Source: Plazaster borealis (Eukaryota > Echinodermata > Asteroidea > Forcipulatida > Labidiasteridae). Taken from it: a DNA stretch of 64,000 nucleotides. The position numbers and the translations under genes were made by a program. Each line of letters begins with the position of its first letter. Positions within the stretch are counted from its first letter, which is position 1. Positions 34,975 to 46,257 of the stretch are shown here, in pieces. The stretch is taken from contig CM037461.1 of the NCBI GenBank assembly GCA_021014325.1, positions 6,787,501 through 6,851,500 of the forward strand, in the 5' to 3' direction. Under the pieces are notes generated by a model. It had not been told where the DNA came from and did not search any database. It saw only the letters and a list, made by a program, of their open reading frames with translations.

Positions 34975-36470
34975 CTAAAGTATAATAGTTACAGCCAAAT
35001 ACACAATTTTAACGGCAAAGTAAACGTTTGGGGTATCAATTTAATTGATTGTGTAGATGTTAAAGAAAGGTAAGGTTTGGGGTTAATATTAAGGGAAAGA
35101 AAGCCCGAATTCCATATGATTATTAATATCGTCGTTATGCACATGACCCCATTGGATGATGGTTTCAAAAAGGGATAGAAAGCCCGAATTCAATGTTTAA
35201 TATCGCCGTTATCCACCCTATTGGCGGATGCATTTATTTTCATTTCATTTTCTTTTCATTAAATTTCATATTATTTTGTTAAATACAATGCTGAATTACA
35301 TAGAATTTAAAAAAGGGTCTTAAAATATATTTTAAAAAACACTAAAATATACTAGGTGCAGCCAACTACACACTAAAGCCCTTTTCACACTATAGGTATT
35401 TCCCGGGAAATTCCCGGGAACTTTTGGTCGATCTGTTCACACTACAAAAAAACTCCCGGGAATTTCCCGGGAATTAGCTTATTCCCGGGAAATAATTAAC
35501 CCTGGTCAGGGGTAGGGTTAAGGGAGTTAACCCCGGGGTAAAACGTTTTTCCCGGGAAAAAGCAGCTAGTGAGACGAAAGCGGGTTTAACTTACCCCACC
35601 TTTTGCGTCCACTGTATTGAGACGTCATTAGTCTCGAAAGGGCTGACCTGTTTACCACATTTCCTGGGGTTTGATCGCAAGTGTGAAACGACCGTGCATA
35701 TTCCTGGGAAATAGTACTCCCGTGAGTTACCAAATTGAGATAGTGAGAACGGTTCCTGGGGTGGCGGTGGGGTTAAAACTCCTGGGATTTTATTTCCCGG
35801 GAAATGGCTCTGTAGTGTGAAAAGGGCTTTTGAAGGGCGAGGTAAACGTTTGGGGTTTCAATTTAATTTAGTGTCTAGATGTTAAAGTTTTGGATTAATA
35901 ATAAGGGAAAGAAAGCCCGAATTAAACATAATTATTAATATCGCCCTTATGCAAATGTCCCCACTGGATTATGGTTTAAAAAAAGGTAGAAATTCTGAAT
36001 TCCATATAATTGTTAATATCGCCGTTATGTACATGTCCCCTTCGCATGATGGTTTCAAAATAGGGAAAGAACGCCCGAATTCCATATAATTATTAATATC
36101 ACCGTTATTCACATGATGGTTTCAAAAAGGGATAGAAATTCTGAATTCCATATAATTGTTAATATCGCCGTTATGCACATGTCCCTATTGGAGGAAGATT
36201 TCAAGAAAGGATAGAATGCCCGAATTAATTATTAATATCATTGTTATCCACATGTCCGTATTGGAGGATGATTTCAATTTCATTTCGTTTTTATTTTCAT
36301 TTAATTTCATATTATTTAGGGAAAGAAAGCCCGAATTAAGTATAATTAATAATATCGCCCTTATGCACATCTCCACATTGGAGGATGATTTCAAAAAAGG
36401 GATAGAAAGCCCGAATTCCATCAATTATTAACATCGTCGTTATGCACATGACCCCCTTGGAAGATGATTT
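34975..36470 (+). repeat. 80-bp tandem repeat interrupted by a MITE
   Basis: Unit about 80 bp: GGGAAAGAAAGCCCGAATTC, CATATAATTATTAATATCGC, CGTTATGCACATGTCCCC and GGATGATGGTTTCAAAAA. Roughly two units at 35095-35225 and six to seven at 35905-36465. The segment at 34975-35095 recurs at 35325-35905 but split by the MITE at 35377-35828. Open frames at 36156-36533 are products of the period. Confidence 0.85.
35377..35828. mobile_element. MITE family 3 (AGCCCTTTTCACACTA ends)
   Basis: TIRs AGCCCTTTTCACACTATAGG and CTGTAGTGTGAAAAGGGCT; interior dense in TTCCCGGGAA palindromes and TTAACCCCGGGGT. A nearly identical copy at 62479-62941 implies recent activity. The undisturbed neighbour repeat (near 35000) gives the empty site. 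Confidence 0.88.
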
Positions 36471-36677
36471 CAACGTTGGGCCAGCTTTAACGTTAGCCCA
36501 CAAGTACATTGGGCCAATATTGGTTATCAACATTGGCCCAACGTAAACGTTTCGTTGGTCCTACGTTGGATAAACATAGTGTTGCTGTCTGGGTCCAGTC
36601 TTGCAAAAAGTAAACATATCAATCTGATTAAAAAAAATCATAATGTTCCCAATTTTCTCTTTCCTGTTCAGTCTTTC

Positions 36678-37041
36678 CCTACTGAAACTAGGAACCAGAC
36701 GGTAAAGAGTGAAAACCAATCGATGTTTAGAGTGAACAATACTCACTCCCTTATAGAGTGAATAATTTTTTCAATCAATAAGATGGAAACAAATTTCGAT
36801 CTTATAAACCGAATTTCAAATATTAATTTTTAGTGAAAATTCTCAGTCTAATGGAGTGAAAAATAATAAGTCTTATAGACTGAACTTCCAATCTACTTTC
36901 CGAGTGAAAATGTTCGATCCATAAAAGAGTGATTTTCTTTCATTAAAATCTACTGATTTTTCAATCCAAACTTTTGAAATTGTTCACTCTTAAATACAGA
37001 GTGACTTTCACTCTATTGGTCTCGTCCCTAATTTCAGTAGG
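36678..37041. mobile_element. MITE family 5 (CCTACTGAAA ends) with GAGTGAAA repeats
   Basis: CCTACTGAAACTAGGAACCA on the left, inverted as CGTCCCTAATTTCAGTAGG on the right. The interior has many AGAGTGAAA/TTTCACTC words spaced 30-60 bp apart. Confidence 0.7.
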
Positions 37042-38275
37042 CGAAACAGCGAAAATTCAATCTCTTAGGTTGAAATTTCACTTGGGGCAATTAATGCAGG
37101 CAACTTGAGGCAACCAACTGCACTGCATGCAAAAGGAGCAATTTAGTAGTACAGAAGAAATTAATATGGATATTGACAGTGTGTGTTTTTCTCCCGTGGA
37201 GATTGCCTAAAACTGGTTGTCTGTAAACCTCCTTGTATGACAGGGCCCGTGCAAATGGGTGGTTGTGAAAAGAAAATGAAGTAAGATTTGCATGGGGAAT
37301 GGTGTAAAAAGGGAACATTTGTTTTAAAGGTTTACGGGGGACAACCAGTGGCGTAACGGAGGGAGGACTTTTGAGAATAAAAAGTACCAGAGTAAAATTA
37401 TACATTTTATAAGCTTTTAATGTAATAATTTCATTATATTTTAAACTGTTTTTCATAAAATTCCTTACCTTGGTAGTTGCAGTTTTCTGCCCGTAGGGGA
37501 GTGATGTTCACCCGCTGCCAGTCATGCGAGTAATGCCACTAGCAAGTAATGGAATAATTTTGCTGCTGTGCGCACAAAGCTCAATACGGGGATTTCGGCC
37601 CCCTTTACTTATTGTCACACGGTGACTATTTGTAGGTCTCTGCCCCAATTCAAGGTCTGTAACTGATTTGTCAAGAAGTCCTATATGAAAATGCAGTGCT
37701 GTTTTATAGGCACAAGAAAGATACATAAAAAGTCACCCGTGAAAGTTCAATTTAATACAGTGCTTACCTATTGTGAAAACCAGTGGCGTAACTAAGGGAG
37801 GGGGCATGTGCCCCCCCCCCCACCAATTGATGTCCGTGCCCCCCCCCCGGGTACCACCCCCCCCCCATTTGAAATCTAGACTTTTGTGATTGGAAATTTC
37901 CAGAGTAAAATGTTACATTTTCACATTGTTTACATTTACAAGCAGAAAATATATTTATTTATTTTTATTTATTTTATTTTTTGTTTGGGGGGGGGGGCGA
38001 TTATGAAATAAAATGTACATCGGCACGTTAGCGCCGCCCGTCACGTGGCGACGCAGGGGGATTTGGAGGAGGATGTTCCCCCCTCAGAAGTTCGACATTT
38101 TGTAAAAAAAATGCCCCCGATTATGGGCATGGACTTGTTTTAAAGAAAAAGGCAAACGGTAACTTGGCCAGAAGTGTCCCCTATAAAAAATGGTGCAACC
38201 CTTGTGCCACCTGAAATTTTACCCTAGTTACGCCGCTGACAGCAAAAAATGTCGTGTTTTTTCATAAAGAATGTC
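37042..38275. other. Intergenic sequence, no gene seen
   Basis: Includes two C-rich runs (37809-37865) and a G run near 37988, and CAGTGGCGTAAC motifs (37346, 37780) typical of a dispersed repeat end. Minus frames at 37091-37726 have no content. Confidence 0.45.
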
Positions 38276-38525
38276 GAATCGAAATGAGAGCGGGTACCAA
38301 CCGCAACTCTGGCCGTATTGATGGTCGTGTTAAAGTGATCCCTCTCCTGCCGCTTCCAGGTCGTAGGCCCTATCGTAAACTTGAGTGTGATCCCTGGCTA
38401 TACGGCAGTTAGAGGTTGAATGGATTGTGACTGGATCCCCGAGACCGCCAACATAGGGCTAGATAGCTCAGTCGGTAGAGCGCCGACACATTAATCCGGA
38501 GGTCGTTGGTTAAAGTCCCGCTCCA
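38276..38525 (+). mobile_element. SINE (body plus tRNA-like head), left part of interrupted copy
   Basis: Body with GATCCCTGGCTATACGGCAG then GGGCTAGATAGCTCAGTCGG, the tRNA-like head, up to GTCCCGCTCC where the TIR element begins. The tail resumes at 40824 (AGTCAATTTATCTTTGTTCA). Related copy with uninterrupted junction: 51368-51640. Confidence 0.75.
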
Positions 38526-39072
38526 TACACTCTAAATTACAAGGATTTAAATTTAAATCCACAGGATTAAATTTTAAATCTTTCAAGGAGTGTGGTTAGG
38601 GACCAATCTGCGTGGATTTAAAATGAATCTTTCAAAAGATTTAAAAAAATTAGTCTTTGGAGGATTAATTAAATTAATCCCAGTGGATTAAAATGTTTCA
38701 AACTTCACAGATTTAACCTTTACCCTTTGATAATTAAAACCTAGTCTGTTTGGATTTATTTATAAACTTTCCTTGGGATTAAAATAAAAACACCCAATTA
38801 TGGACCAGGAGATTTACCTATAAATAAAGATTTTTAGCGGTATTTTTTTAAAAACTAGAACACCTTTTTTAACTGAAATGTGCACATTTAATTTTTATTT
38901 TTACCTCGTAACTTATATAGGATTAACACAATGGAACACTTCCAAAAACCAAAAGTATACTTTCCCTTTAAACAGATTTAACAGCGGTTGCGAAAGATCG
39001 AACCAGAGGCTTTACCCTGGAGGGAGGCATCACTCCATAGATGAAAGCGGCAAAGAATTCTAAATAGCTTTT

Positions 39073-39285
39073 CTAAACTTTTGGGTAGTCCAACCCGAAC
39101 ACATAGAAAGTTTTGAACAACTTATCAAATGCTTCCACCGCTGTCGAACCGCCACTAATAGGAATAGAGTCCACGCACAAGAAAAACTGATTCGGCTTCT
39201 TTTCTGGCCCCAGGGAGATTATTACTGGCTGCCTTATCCCTTTCGCTTTGATGCTGTCAACTGCATGTTCGATATGTGTCCCCGC
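39073..39285 (-). CDS. Last exon of the gene inside the TIR element
   Basis: Acceptor AAAAAACAG at 39286, then a 70-codon open frame: AGTHIEHAVDSIKAKGIRQP, VIISLGPEKKPNQFFLCVD, GGSTAVEAFDKLFKTFYVF, GLDYPKV and a stop. The closing motif (F-x-V-D ... A.D.LFK.FYVF.L.YP) recurs at the C-terminus of many multicopy uncharacterised animal proteins; I recall the pattern but cannot name a domain. The exon starts in phase 0 whereas the first exon ends in phase 1, so at least one linking exon is needed and I could not find it in 39286-40433. The copy may therefore be broken. Confidence 0.55.
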   Translation of the reverse strand, partial: AGTHIEHAVDSIKAKGIRQPVIISLGPEKKPNQFFLCVDSIPISGGSTAVEAFDKLFKTFYVFGLDYPKV

Positions 39286-40433
39286 CTGTTTTTTAAAGAA
39301 AACAAACAGATGTAATTCAAATATAGAGATTTATTTTGACAAGGTTTGAAAGTTGCTGTTATTAAATGGGAGGAAGTATTGTTCTGGTCGTAAGGAAATG
39401 TTTTGATGAATTTTGCATGAATTTTGCATCTTGCAATTTTTTGCTAAGCAGATTTTTGTTGCTAAACAGATTTTTGTTGCTTTACAGCTTTATGAAATTG
39501 GACCTTGCTGTTTACAAACTTGCTGAAATCATGTTATTGTTTTGTTCTCTAGCGGTCGTTTCACGACCAAGTAAACGACCAAGTTCTGTGTCTATTTTTT
39601 TTTACTGTACATCATTGTTTCTGCAAATCATTTTCAGTTCAGCTTTCGTCTGCGATGCACGGAATAAACCATTCGTTATGAATAAAGGAAAACAAAATTG
39701 ACATGATAATGTTGTGTATCTGTTCTTGCTTTTTGTGGAAATTAGAAAATTAGGTATTTAATCTAGCCCCACCCCTATAATTATCGTGTTAAGCAAGTTA
39801 GGCATAGCGCTAGCGTTGGACGTACTCGTCTAGTTAATACAGTAGCCACATCAGCTAGATGTTGAGTTATTTATGTCTAAAGTATATCTTGTAAGTTAAA
39901 GATACAATGTATTACATTTTCAATGAAGAACCAGAAATGTGTGTAATGTACATGTCAACTTGTTTTTCGATAACTACAGTAGTACACTCACTGTCATCAG
40001 TACGTGTATACCGTGTGTGCGTGATCAAGCGATGCGCGTATACGTAAAACACACGGGCGTAGAGTGTGTGTGACTAAACTGGTGATTATCATCTCACTTT
40101 TGTTGTTTTACGACGACACTAGGCCTATCTTTGACTAATTACTATGGCAATACGCCAATAAGTGATAAGAAATTAGTAAGTAATTGGAGAAGTTAAACAT
40201 TCACTGAATCGTATTAGATGTCTTAATCTGCAAGCCAGTGCAGTAATATTGCAGATTTGCAGCTGGGCAAAGAACAAATACATTTTTAATCACGCCTTTT
40301 TTAAACAGCCTGACTGTGTATGTACTATGTGTACTATCACGGTACTGTAGTCGAGGCCTAACGACGCTAGTCAAGAAACCTTTTAACGGCCTAAAACATA
40401 CCGTTTTTCTACATAAAAACTAGATTTACTTAC

Positions 40434-40509
40434 CTTGAAAAATTTCAAGAACGGTGGCTGTCCTGTCACCAAGCGTTGTGTTTAAAAACAGGAGCAATTG
40501 ATCCTCCAT
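40434..40509 (-). CDS. First exon of the gene inside the TIR element
   Basis: ATG at 40509, coding MEDQLLLFLNTTLGDRTATV then LEIFQ, ending in phase 1 at a strong donor GTAAGT. Short N-terminal exons of this style (MEDQLLxxL) are recurrent in unnamed metazoan proteins, as far as I recall. The exon lies near the right TIR of the element, and the gene is read inward. No known domain. Confidence 0.5.
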
Positions 40510-40869
40510 CTTTAAATAATATGCAACTTAAAGCAACGTTAGAACAAAGGACGATCGCCCTTCGTAAAACAAGATGGCGGATGTCGTTGAAAATCCCGCT
40601 CCCCGAAATGCTCATCACGTGATGTAAGCCAATCACCGGATTGGTCCTTTGTCGATAATTGTAGCGTCCTTTTTAAATCAGTCGGGGGATTAAAACTCGT
40701 TTTCGAATTGATGGTTAATTTTAGCTTTTTTAAATCTTTTAAGATTAATTTTTAATAGTTTAGATTAATTTTTTTATAAATCCCATAATAGATTAACGTT
40801 TTAAATCTCGCACTTTAAGAGTGTAGTCAATTTATCTTTGTTCAACCCAAAACTGGTTAAAATTAACCA

Positions 40870-43257
40870 AGTCAGTATACCTGACGATAAAAATAATGTA
40901 AATTATAATAACAGAACAGCTCTCAGCCACAAGATGCAGTCAATTATTGATTTCAAAGTTATGCATGCCTTGCTCTGTGGAACGGAAGTGTATTTAGGAC
41001 ATGGTAACAAACAAAATTCGCCCGGGCGGAGTACGGGGCGGATTACCAATTTGCCCGGGCGGATTACTAATTCGCTAAGGCAGATTACCTCAGACCACAG
41101 CCTGATTGGTGAATTAATGCGATAGTTATACATGTCGCCATACTCGAAGCTTGCAAGGCCACAACGTTGGGTTATATATGTTGCACCCCAATATTTGTAA
41201 ACAAAGGAACGGTCTATATAAACACGCCATGCATCACACAGTATAAAAAGCTGCTCTACAAAACCCCTACAAGTACAAATTACGAAGCACTTCAATCTGC
41301 AACTATCTATGATAATCGACGGACCATGTTTAATAGTGTGCAACTTTTTTCCTTGATGGGTTACAATAGACTGTGCAAGTCTCGCGGATATCAAAAACGA
41401 GAAAAAAACTCAAACGAAGACTATATTTGTCTATGAAATCAAATTTTCGTTTATAATTATAATTGTACAAAATTCTTGAAACACTACTGTTATTTCAATT
41501 ACCTTAACTTTTTCAGAAGTGTTTACAAAAATGTTGTTTAGTCTGATGGGCTAATTTGGGGTTCAAACAAAGTACCCCAAAAAAGCCTTCGTGAAAGTTA
41601 CAAGTCATATTGCTTTACACGGGCTACACGTGAGTTATAAGAAACAATTACACAGTAAGAATAATATGTTATATTTTGCTTCGATTTAAAAAAATAAATA
41701 TCACGAAATGCATGCATTACAATCAGACAAAATAAAAAAGCTTTAGTGAAAGTTACGAATAATTTTGTCGACTTTTGCTACAAAAAGGAAACAAAAGAAA
41801 AGATGAAATCTGTCTACACTATACTGTTGTTTCAAATGCCCTAACTTTTTCAGAAGTGTTTACAAAATTGTTGTTGTTTAGTAAAAAAAGCCCCATTGCT
41901 TTTTGAAAAGCGTTCAAACTTGTTTCTTTACTTGGCCTCACTGATCCACTATAACTACCCTAATGTTAGTGTTCAAACAATATATTTTACCATGAGCATA
42001 GATAGGAAACAATAAATTGTTATTTGGCTACTAACCTAAATAACGAGTGCCAAATATTACAAATATTAATAACTCTAAACCACTTTTGGCTGAAAATAAC
42101 AAAAGCTACACACTGCATTTCTCTGAGCGTATGTATGGCTTTTACAGAGTTCCTGATCCATACAAGTTTTAGATGTGGTGAAGCCCAAGAGAATTATTCC
42201 AGGGAAAACCCAACCAATCAGGTAGGGACTGAAAACCAAATGGTGCCCCCGGCGGGATTCGAACCAGGGGTCCCAGAGGTTGGACGAGGAAAGTAGCCGA
42301 TCTGTAAAAGAGGCAAATTTTAACACTCTTTCCAGGATTCACCAGGATTATAAATAAAACACTACAACGATCGGGTTGGTAGTCGGGTTTACTCGCCTTC
42401 CACCTCTGGGGACCCCGGTTCGAATCCCGCCGGGGAAAAGGATGAGTTTACAGTCGCTAACTGATTGTGTGGGTTTTCCTAAACAATTTTCTGGGGTTTT
42501 CCTCCCACATCTAAAACTGTAACTTCCTTCTTTGTCCTCTTCCATGGGGTTCTTGGCTAGTATTGATTAAGTTCACTTGTTGCGAGTCCTTGGCTTCACA
42601 ACCAGAATAAATAAATATGTACGCAGAATCCACATGCCACCATCTTCACACTTTTAAAGTAAATATAAATAAACACTTTAAATTATATACGTGTGTATAA
42701 TAATATGCAACATATTTTGCGCTTCAACTACCTCAACTTTTACCTGTATTCAGCCATATGATATCAGCTGTGCTCCACACATTAGATTTTTCAACAAACA
42801 TGTTAAGTCTACATCAACATCAACTCAATGTCCCCAAACATTTTCATCGTACTTTGAATTGACTCATTTGAACCAGTAACAACGGCTCTAAGTTACCAGG
42901 ACAGTTTCAAAACGTTTCAAATAATTTCCTAGTTTCACATTAAGTAGGCCTACCCCAGCATCCCACACACTTTCAGATCTGTCTAACGGTAACCTGCCAT
43001 CAGTTTATTGTAAAGTTTAAGGGACTTGTGACTCAAGTTTAAACCATTGTCCGCTCGCCTGTGATACTTGTTTATATTAAAAGACAAACAGCTTGAATAA
43101 ATTGATAGAGGAGAACGACGAGGATGCATTCATTGACAACATAACATTCTCTGCTTATTGACAGATGTATTGACAGATGGACTATTTTGGGGGCATTTTA
43201 TTAAAGATAGTTGCACAGAAACGTACATCTTTTATTTCCAGGTAAAACTAATATTAC
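40870..43257. other. Intergenic sequence downstream of gene A, no gene seen
   Basis: Short GCCCGGGCGGATTAC repeats at 41020-41090, an inverted pair of tRNA-derived SINEs (42180-42300 and 42355-42520), otherwise unassigned. Open frames at 40838-41436 overlap on both strands and carry no domain. On the minus strand AATAAA occurs near 43230 and 43197, which could be the gene A poly(A) signal (about 650-nt 3' UTR). Confidence 0.4.
42180..42520. mobile_element. Head-to-head pair of tRNA-derived SINEs
   Basis: GGCGGGATTCGAACCAGGGG at 42250 (minus copy) faces CCCCGGTTCGAATCCCGCCG at 42413 (plus copy); flanking CCTGGAATAATTC-like and GGGTTTTCC segments are also mirrored. Transcripts across it could form a hairpin. 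A single relative in minus orientation lies at 45885-45965. Confidence 0.65.
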
Positions 43258-43410
43258 TTCCTAAAAACTCCCGGGTTAGAATCAACCTAGCTTCCGGGTC
43301 CCAGGGGTCCTGACCCATTTCTGGGTCAGACTGAACCAGAAAAAAATTGAAGTCGGATTATAAATTTCGATTCTGCGTCAGTTTGACACAGATTCCGGGT
43401 CATATTTTGC
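43258..43410. mobile_element. MITE family 1 copy
   Basis: CCTAAAAACTCCCGGGTTAG then GGTCAGACTGAACCAG and TGACACAGATTCCGGGTCAT. The right end is lost. Confidence 0.6.
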
Positions 43411-43884
43411 AACCTGTTTGGTTGAAAGATCCCTTCGGTACGTTGTCAGCACATGCTGACCACTTTTTTTCCGTAGGTTAGAAGGGTTTGTTTTGAATGT
43501 TGTCAACGATTTTGGTTGTATCTAAGTTAGCAAACAAATTATATGTCCTGGACAAAGCTTGGACAAATATATACTCGACGTACTTTAACAACAATAATTG
43601 TGAATTTATCACTTAAGTGAAGACGTATTGTTAATCTGGGCTTACAATAACGAACTGTTCTTTAGCTGATAGTTAGCAATATACAACCCAACTGATACAG
43701 ATACTGTTATGGACAGAACAGGAAAGGAACATTAAAGACTAAACCACGAAAACTCAAGCTACCACTTTTTGTATGCAAAATCACATGTTTATAACTGATT
43801 ACAAAATGTTTTAGTTTCCTCTACAGTCTCCAGTTTGTTTCGATGATTCTGAAGACGTGAACTGCACTGAACATATCTTGTATC

Positions 43885-45064
43885 TCAAGGGGGCTTGTTG
43901 TCAGACACAGTGGAATTCAATGTCTCCATGGATTTAGTCTTCATTTCAGTCGTTACTGATTTTGACATCTCAGTATTAAAGTTCTTGGAATTTCGCTGTG
44001 CTGAAATTGTCGTGTACAGCGTGTAAAGATACGGATTTAGGGATGAATTGATCGGCAGGATGAACACAACAATCCAAGCATAGATATCAGAGCCTATTTC
44101 AACAGCCCCAGTCTGTGAGAGAATCCCCATGATGATGACCGGCATCCAGCACGCGAAGTCTGTGCCGACTATCAGCGCCATCTTGATCGCCATTTTGATT
44201 TCACGGGTACGGTGAGCCGTGACACGAACTTTGTTCGCGGTGTGCTTGACCTTCACAAAGATGGCGACGTAGCAACAGAAAACGATGACGAAACAAAGCA
44301 AGTTTACACCCAGAAACAGAATGATGGAGTAGATCCACGCAGGTTCTTTCCCATCGGAGACAGGAATGGATATTGTGTCAAAATCACCGAGTGGGTTCAA
44401 GATATAGCTGTTTTGAAGGGAAAAACCTGTTGATTTTGTTATCAATGGTAGCCCAATACAAACGTCAGACAGTCCATACACGTTTGAATCACCCGATCCA
44501 ACAGAGACTGTCGGGCCGATACTAAGACTAATGGCCGCAAACCAAATGATAGAAACGATGATCTTGGTTGATCTTTCCCTGAGTTTGATCTGACTGAAGG
44601 GGAACACGATGCAAAAGAAACAATCTAGACTTATAGTGGTCACGAAAAACACTGAGGCCTCACTAGAGACTACTGACAGCACACCAGCAATCTTGCAAAC
44701 CGCGCTCGATCGCCACGCGTTTGCCTGCCGTGCATATTTCTCACCAAAGTGAACATCAGCCACCGCAATAATCAGCATATAGACCCCCATCATGAAGTCA
44801 GATACTGCTAAATTTAGCACCAGGAATGAGTAGGTTTTCTTCCCACCCATCTCATTGCTGTTTCTACACCTCCAGACGATAACTATGATGTTGCCGATGA
44901 GGGCGCTAAGGCCTAATAGCCACACAGACACGCGAAGCAGTGAGTTCTGCATAAGGCTTCCGCAGAGGCTGAGCGGCGGTTGCAATTCCGTAGTTATACA
45001 CCGCGTAATGTTAAACTCTATTGCCGAAAGAAACTCACAGCACAGACGGTAGTCATCGACGTAG
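43885..45064 (-). CDS. Gene A terminal exon: seven-transmembrane GPCR domain
   Basis: Starts after the acceptor TTTATAG with one base that completes the Leu codon left by the exon at 46257-46171, giving LYVDDYRLCC, the hinge motif after the LRRs in LGR receptors. The exon encodes about 392 residues and ends in TGA. TM1 holds GN of LIGNIIVI; TM2 is LAVSDFMMG with Asp2.50; TM3 has AVCKIAG and then LDCFFCIVFPF; TM6 has FACWMP; TM7 has INSSLNPYLYT (NPxxY). The Ser/Thr-rich tail ends in PP. Spacing and motifs match relaxin-receptor/GRL101-type LGRs. The DRY-position arginine is cysteine (DCF), one C-to-T change from DRF. The reading frame continues upstream to a Met at 45123, but that stretch is intron: the splice site and the paralogous hinge place the real start at 45064. 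Class A GPCR identity is very secure; ligand unknown. Confidence 0.95.
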
Positions 45065-45153
45065 CTATAAATGAATACAAAAACAAGCATCAAAGAAATT
45101 AGTGCGTTTTGAAAAGCGTACACAAATAAAGAACTTACACTTTTCTTAGTGAC

Positions 45154-45524
45154 TTAAAGGCATCGTACACGTTTGGTAAATACTCATATTAGCATAAAAA
45201 CTTACTGTGTTACGAGCAACTGAAAGCTGTTGATAGTTTAAAACATTGTGAGAAACGACTCCCTCTGAGGTAACGTAGTTTTTGAGAAATAGGTAATTTC
45301 TCACTAAAATTATTAAAAGACTTCAGGCCTGAAGCCTTTTTTAGGCATCTGACAGCACACAAATTTGTACAACAAGGGTGTTGTTTCTTTCATCATTTTA
45401 TTGTAACTTCGATGACTAATTGAGCCCAAATTTTCACAGGCTTGTTATGTTATGCATATGTTGGTATACACCAAGCGAGAATACTGGTCTTTGACAATTA
45501 CTAAACGTGTTCAGTGCATTTTAA
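45154..45524. mobile_element. MITE family 2 copy in gene A intron
   Basis: TTAA at both ends, left TIR AAGGCATCGTACACGTTTGG, right end diverged (AAACGTGTTCAGTGCATT). A small palindrome GACTTCAGGCCTGAAGCC lies in the middle. It sits about 90 bp from the 7TM exon acceptor. Confidence 0.75.
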
Positions 45525-46170
45525 AAGCAAAACAATACTTGTGAAAGTGCAATTTAGACTTAAAATTGATTCTACAAGGCCCTTTCACTGAGGTCACGTG
45601 GCTACTTTCTGTCCGTTGTCAAAATGTATGTAAAGATTTGGTAAGCATGTTAACGGGTGAAAACAACACCGTGACTTAAAAAAAAGGCACATTCAAGATT
45701 TATTGTGGTGATGACGTCGGGTGAATAGGGTAAATATGTTATTAATTTATAATACACCCAACAGCACAAATAGCGCCAATAATAGGTAATAGGGAAACGA
45801 GAAGAAATGAAGTTTAAAATGTGGTAGGAAAATCAAAATGACAAATTTAAACCCAAGCTTTTAAAACCCAATCCACATGCAGGGATCCAGTCTGAGGTGG
45901 GAATCGAACCGGGGTCCATAGAGGTGAAAGGCACTATGATTCACTCTTAACTACAGTGCTATGAAAGTATGATTTTGTAATAATGGTCATAGACTCTTAT
46001 GCTGCACCACAGTGTTTTAAGCCTTTTTTAACTCTTAATTTTGATGTGATACATATACAAAATGTAAAATGTCTCCTATAATCATAGTAGTTTTTTGCCT
46101 GTCATGAATTGCACAGAGCAGTACATGGTCATTTTATTAAAACGAGGTTCACATGATCAATAGCACTTAC

Positions 46171-46257
46171 AGTGACACTAAGCTCTTGAGGTCGCTGAGG
46201 GCATTCTCCTGCACGTCCACTGGATCATCACTGGGCAACCCACCTCTGAGCAGTAAT
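46171..46257 (-). CDS. Gene A exon: last, atypical LRR (87 nt)
   Basis: Acceptor TTTGGCAG and donor GTAAGT bound an 87-nt phase 2-2 exon reading LLLRGG...VDVQENALSDLKSLVS and ending in a split Leu codon that continues into the 7TM exon. It is five codons longer than the other LRR exons and less regular; the typical xxALxxLxxLxxL end is kept. Its position just before the LYVDDYRLCC hinge marks it as the final repeat. Confidence 0.8.

Larger units (their letters stand above)
38528..40823 (-). mobile_element. 2.3-kb TIR element with TA target duplication carrying a spliced gene
   Basis: Bounded by CACTCTAAA on the left and TTTAAGAGTG on the right, with the inverted ends continuing as GGATTTAAAT-rich arms (38540-38860 and 40660-40815) and TA on both sides. 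It interrupts a tRNA-derived SINE: the SINE head stops at 38525 in TCCCGCTCC and its tail resumes at 40824 with AGTCAATTTATCTTTGTTCA, as in uninterrupted copies at 33240 and 51600. That gives both ends exactly. Inside, on the minus strand, are a first exon (40509-40434) and a last exon (39285-39073). No transposase is recognised, so it is probably non-autonomous or of an unknown kind. Confidence 0.7.

Noticed and set aside
36156..36533. Open frames on both strands in the 80-bp array
   Set aside because: Periodic by-products of the tandem repeat.
39366..39701. 111-codon plus-strand open frame inside the TIR element
   Set aside because: Low-complexity Leu/Phe-rich peptide from TTTTTGTTGCTAA repeats, opposite to the spliced gene; no support.
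40838..41436. Overlapping open frames on both strands, one of 163 codons
   Set aside because: The sequence spans a SINE tail and short GCCCGGGCGG repeats; no domain, no splice support.
45065..45123. N-terminal extension of the GPCR exon to the Met at 45123 as an intronless receptor
   Set aside because: A consensus acceptor lies at 45065-45070 and the residues after it (YVDDYRLCC) continue the LRR hinge in phase; the extension is hydrophobic by chance and could mislead as a signal peptide.
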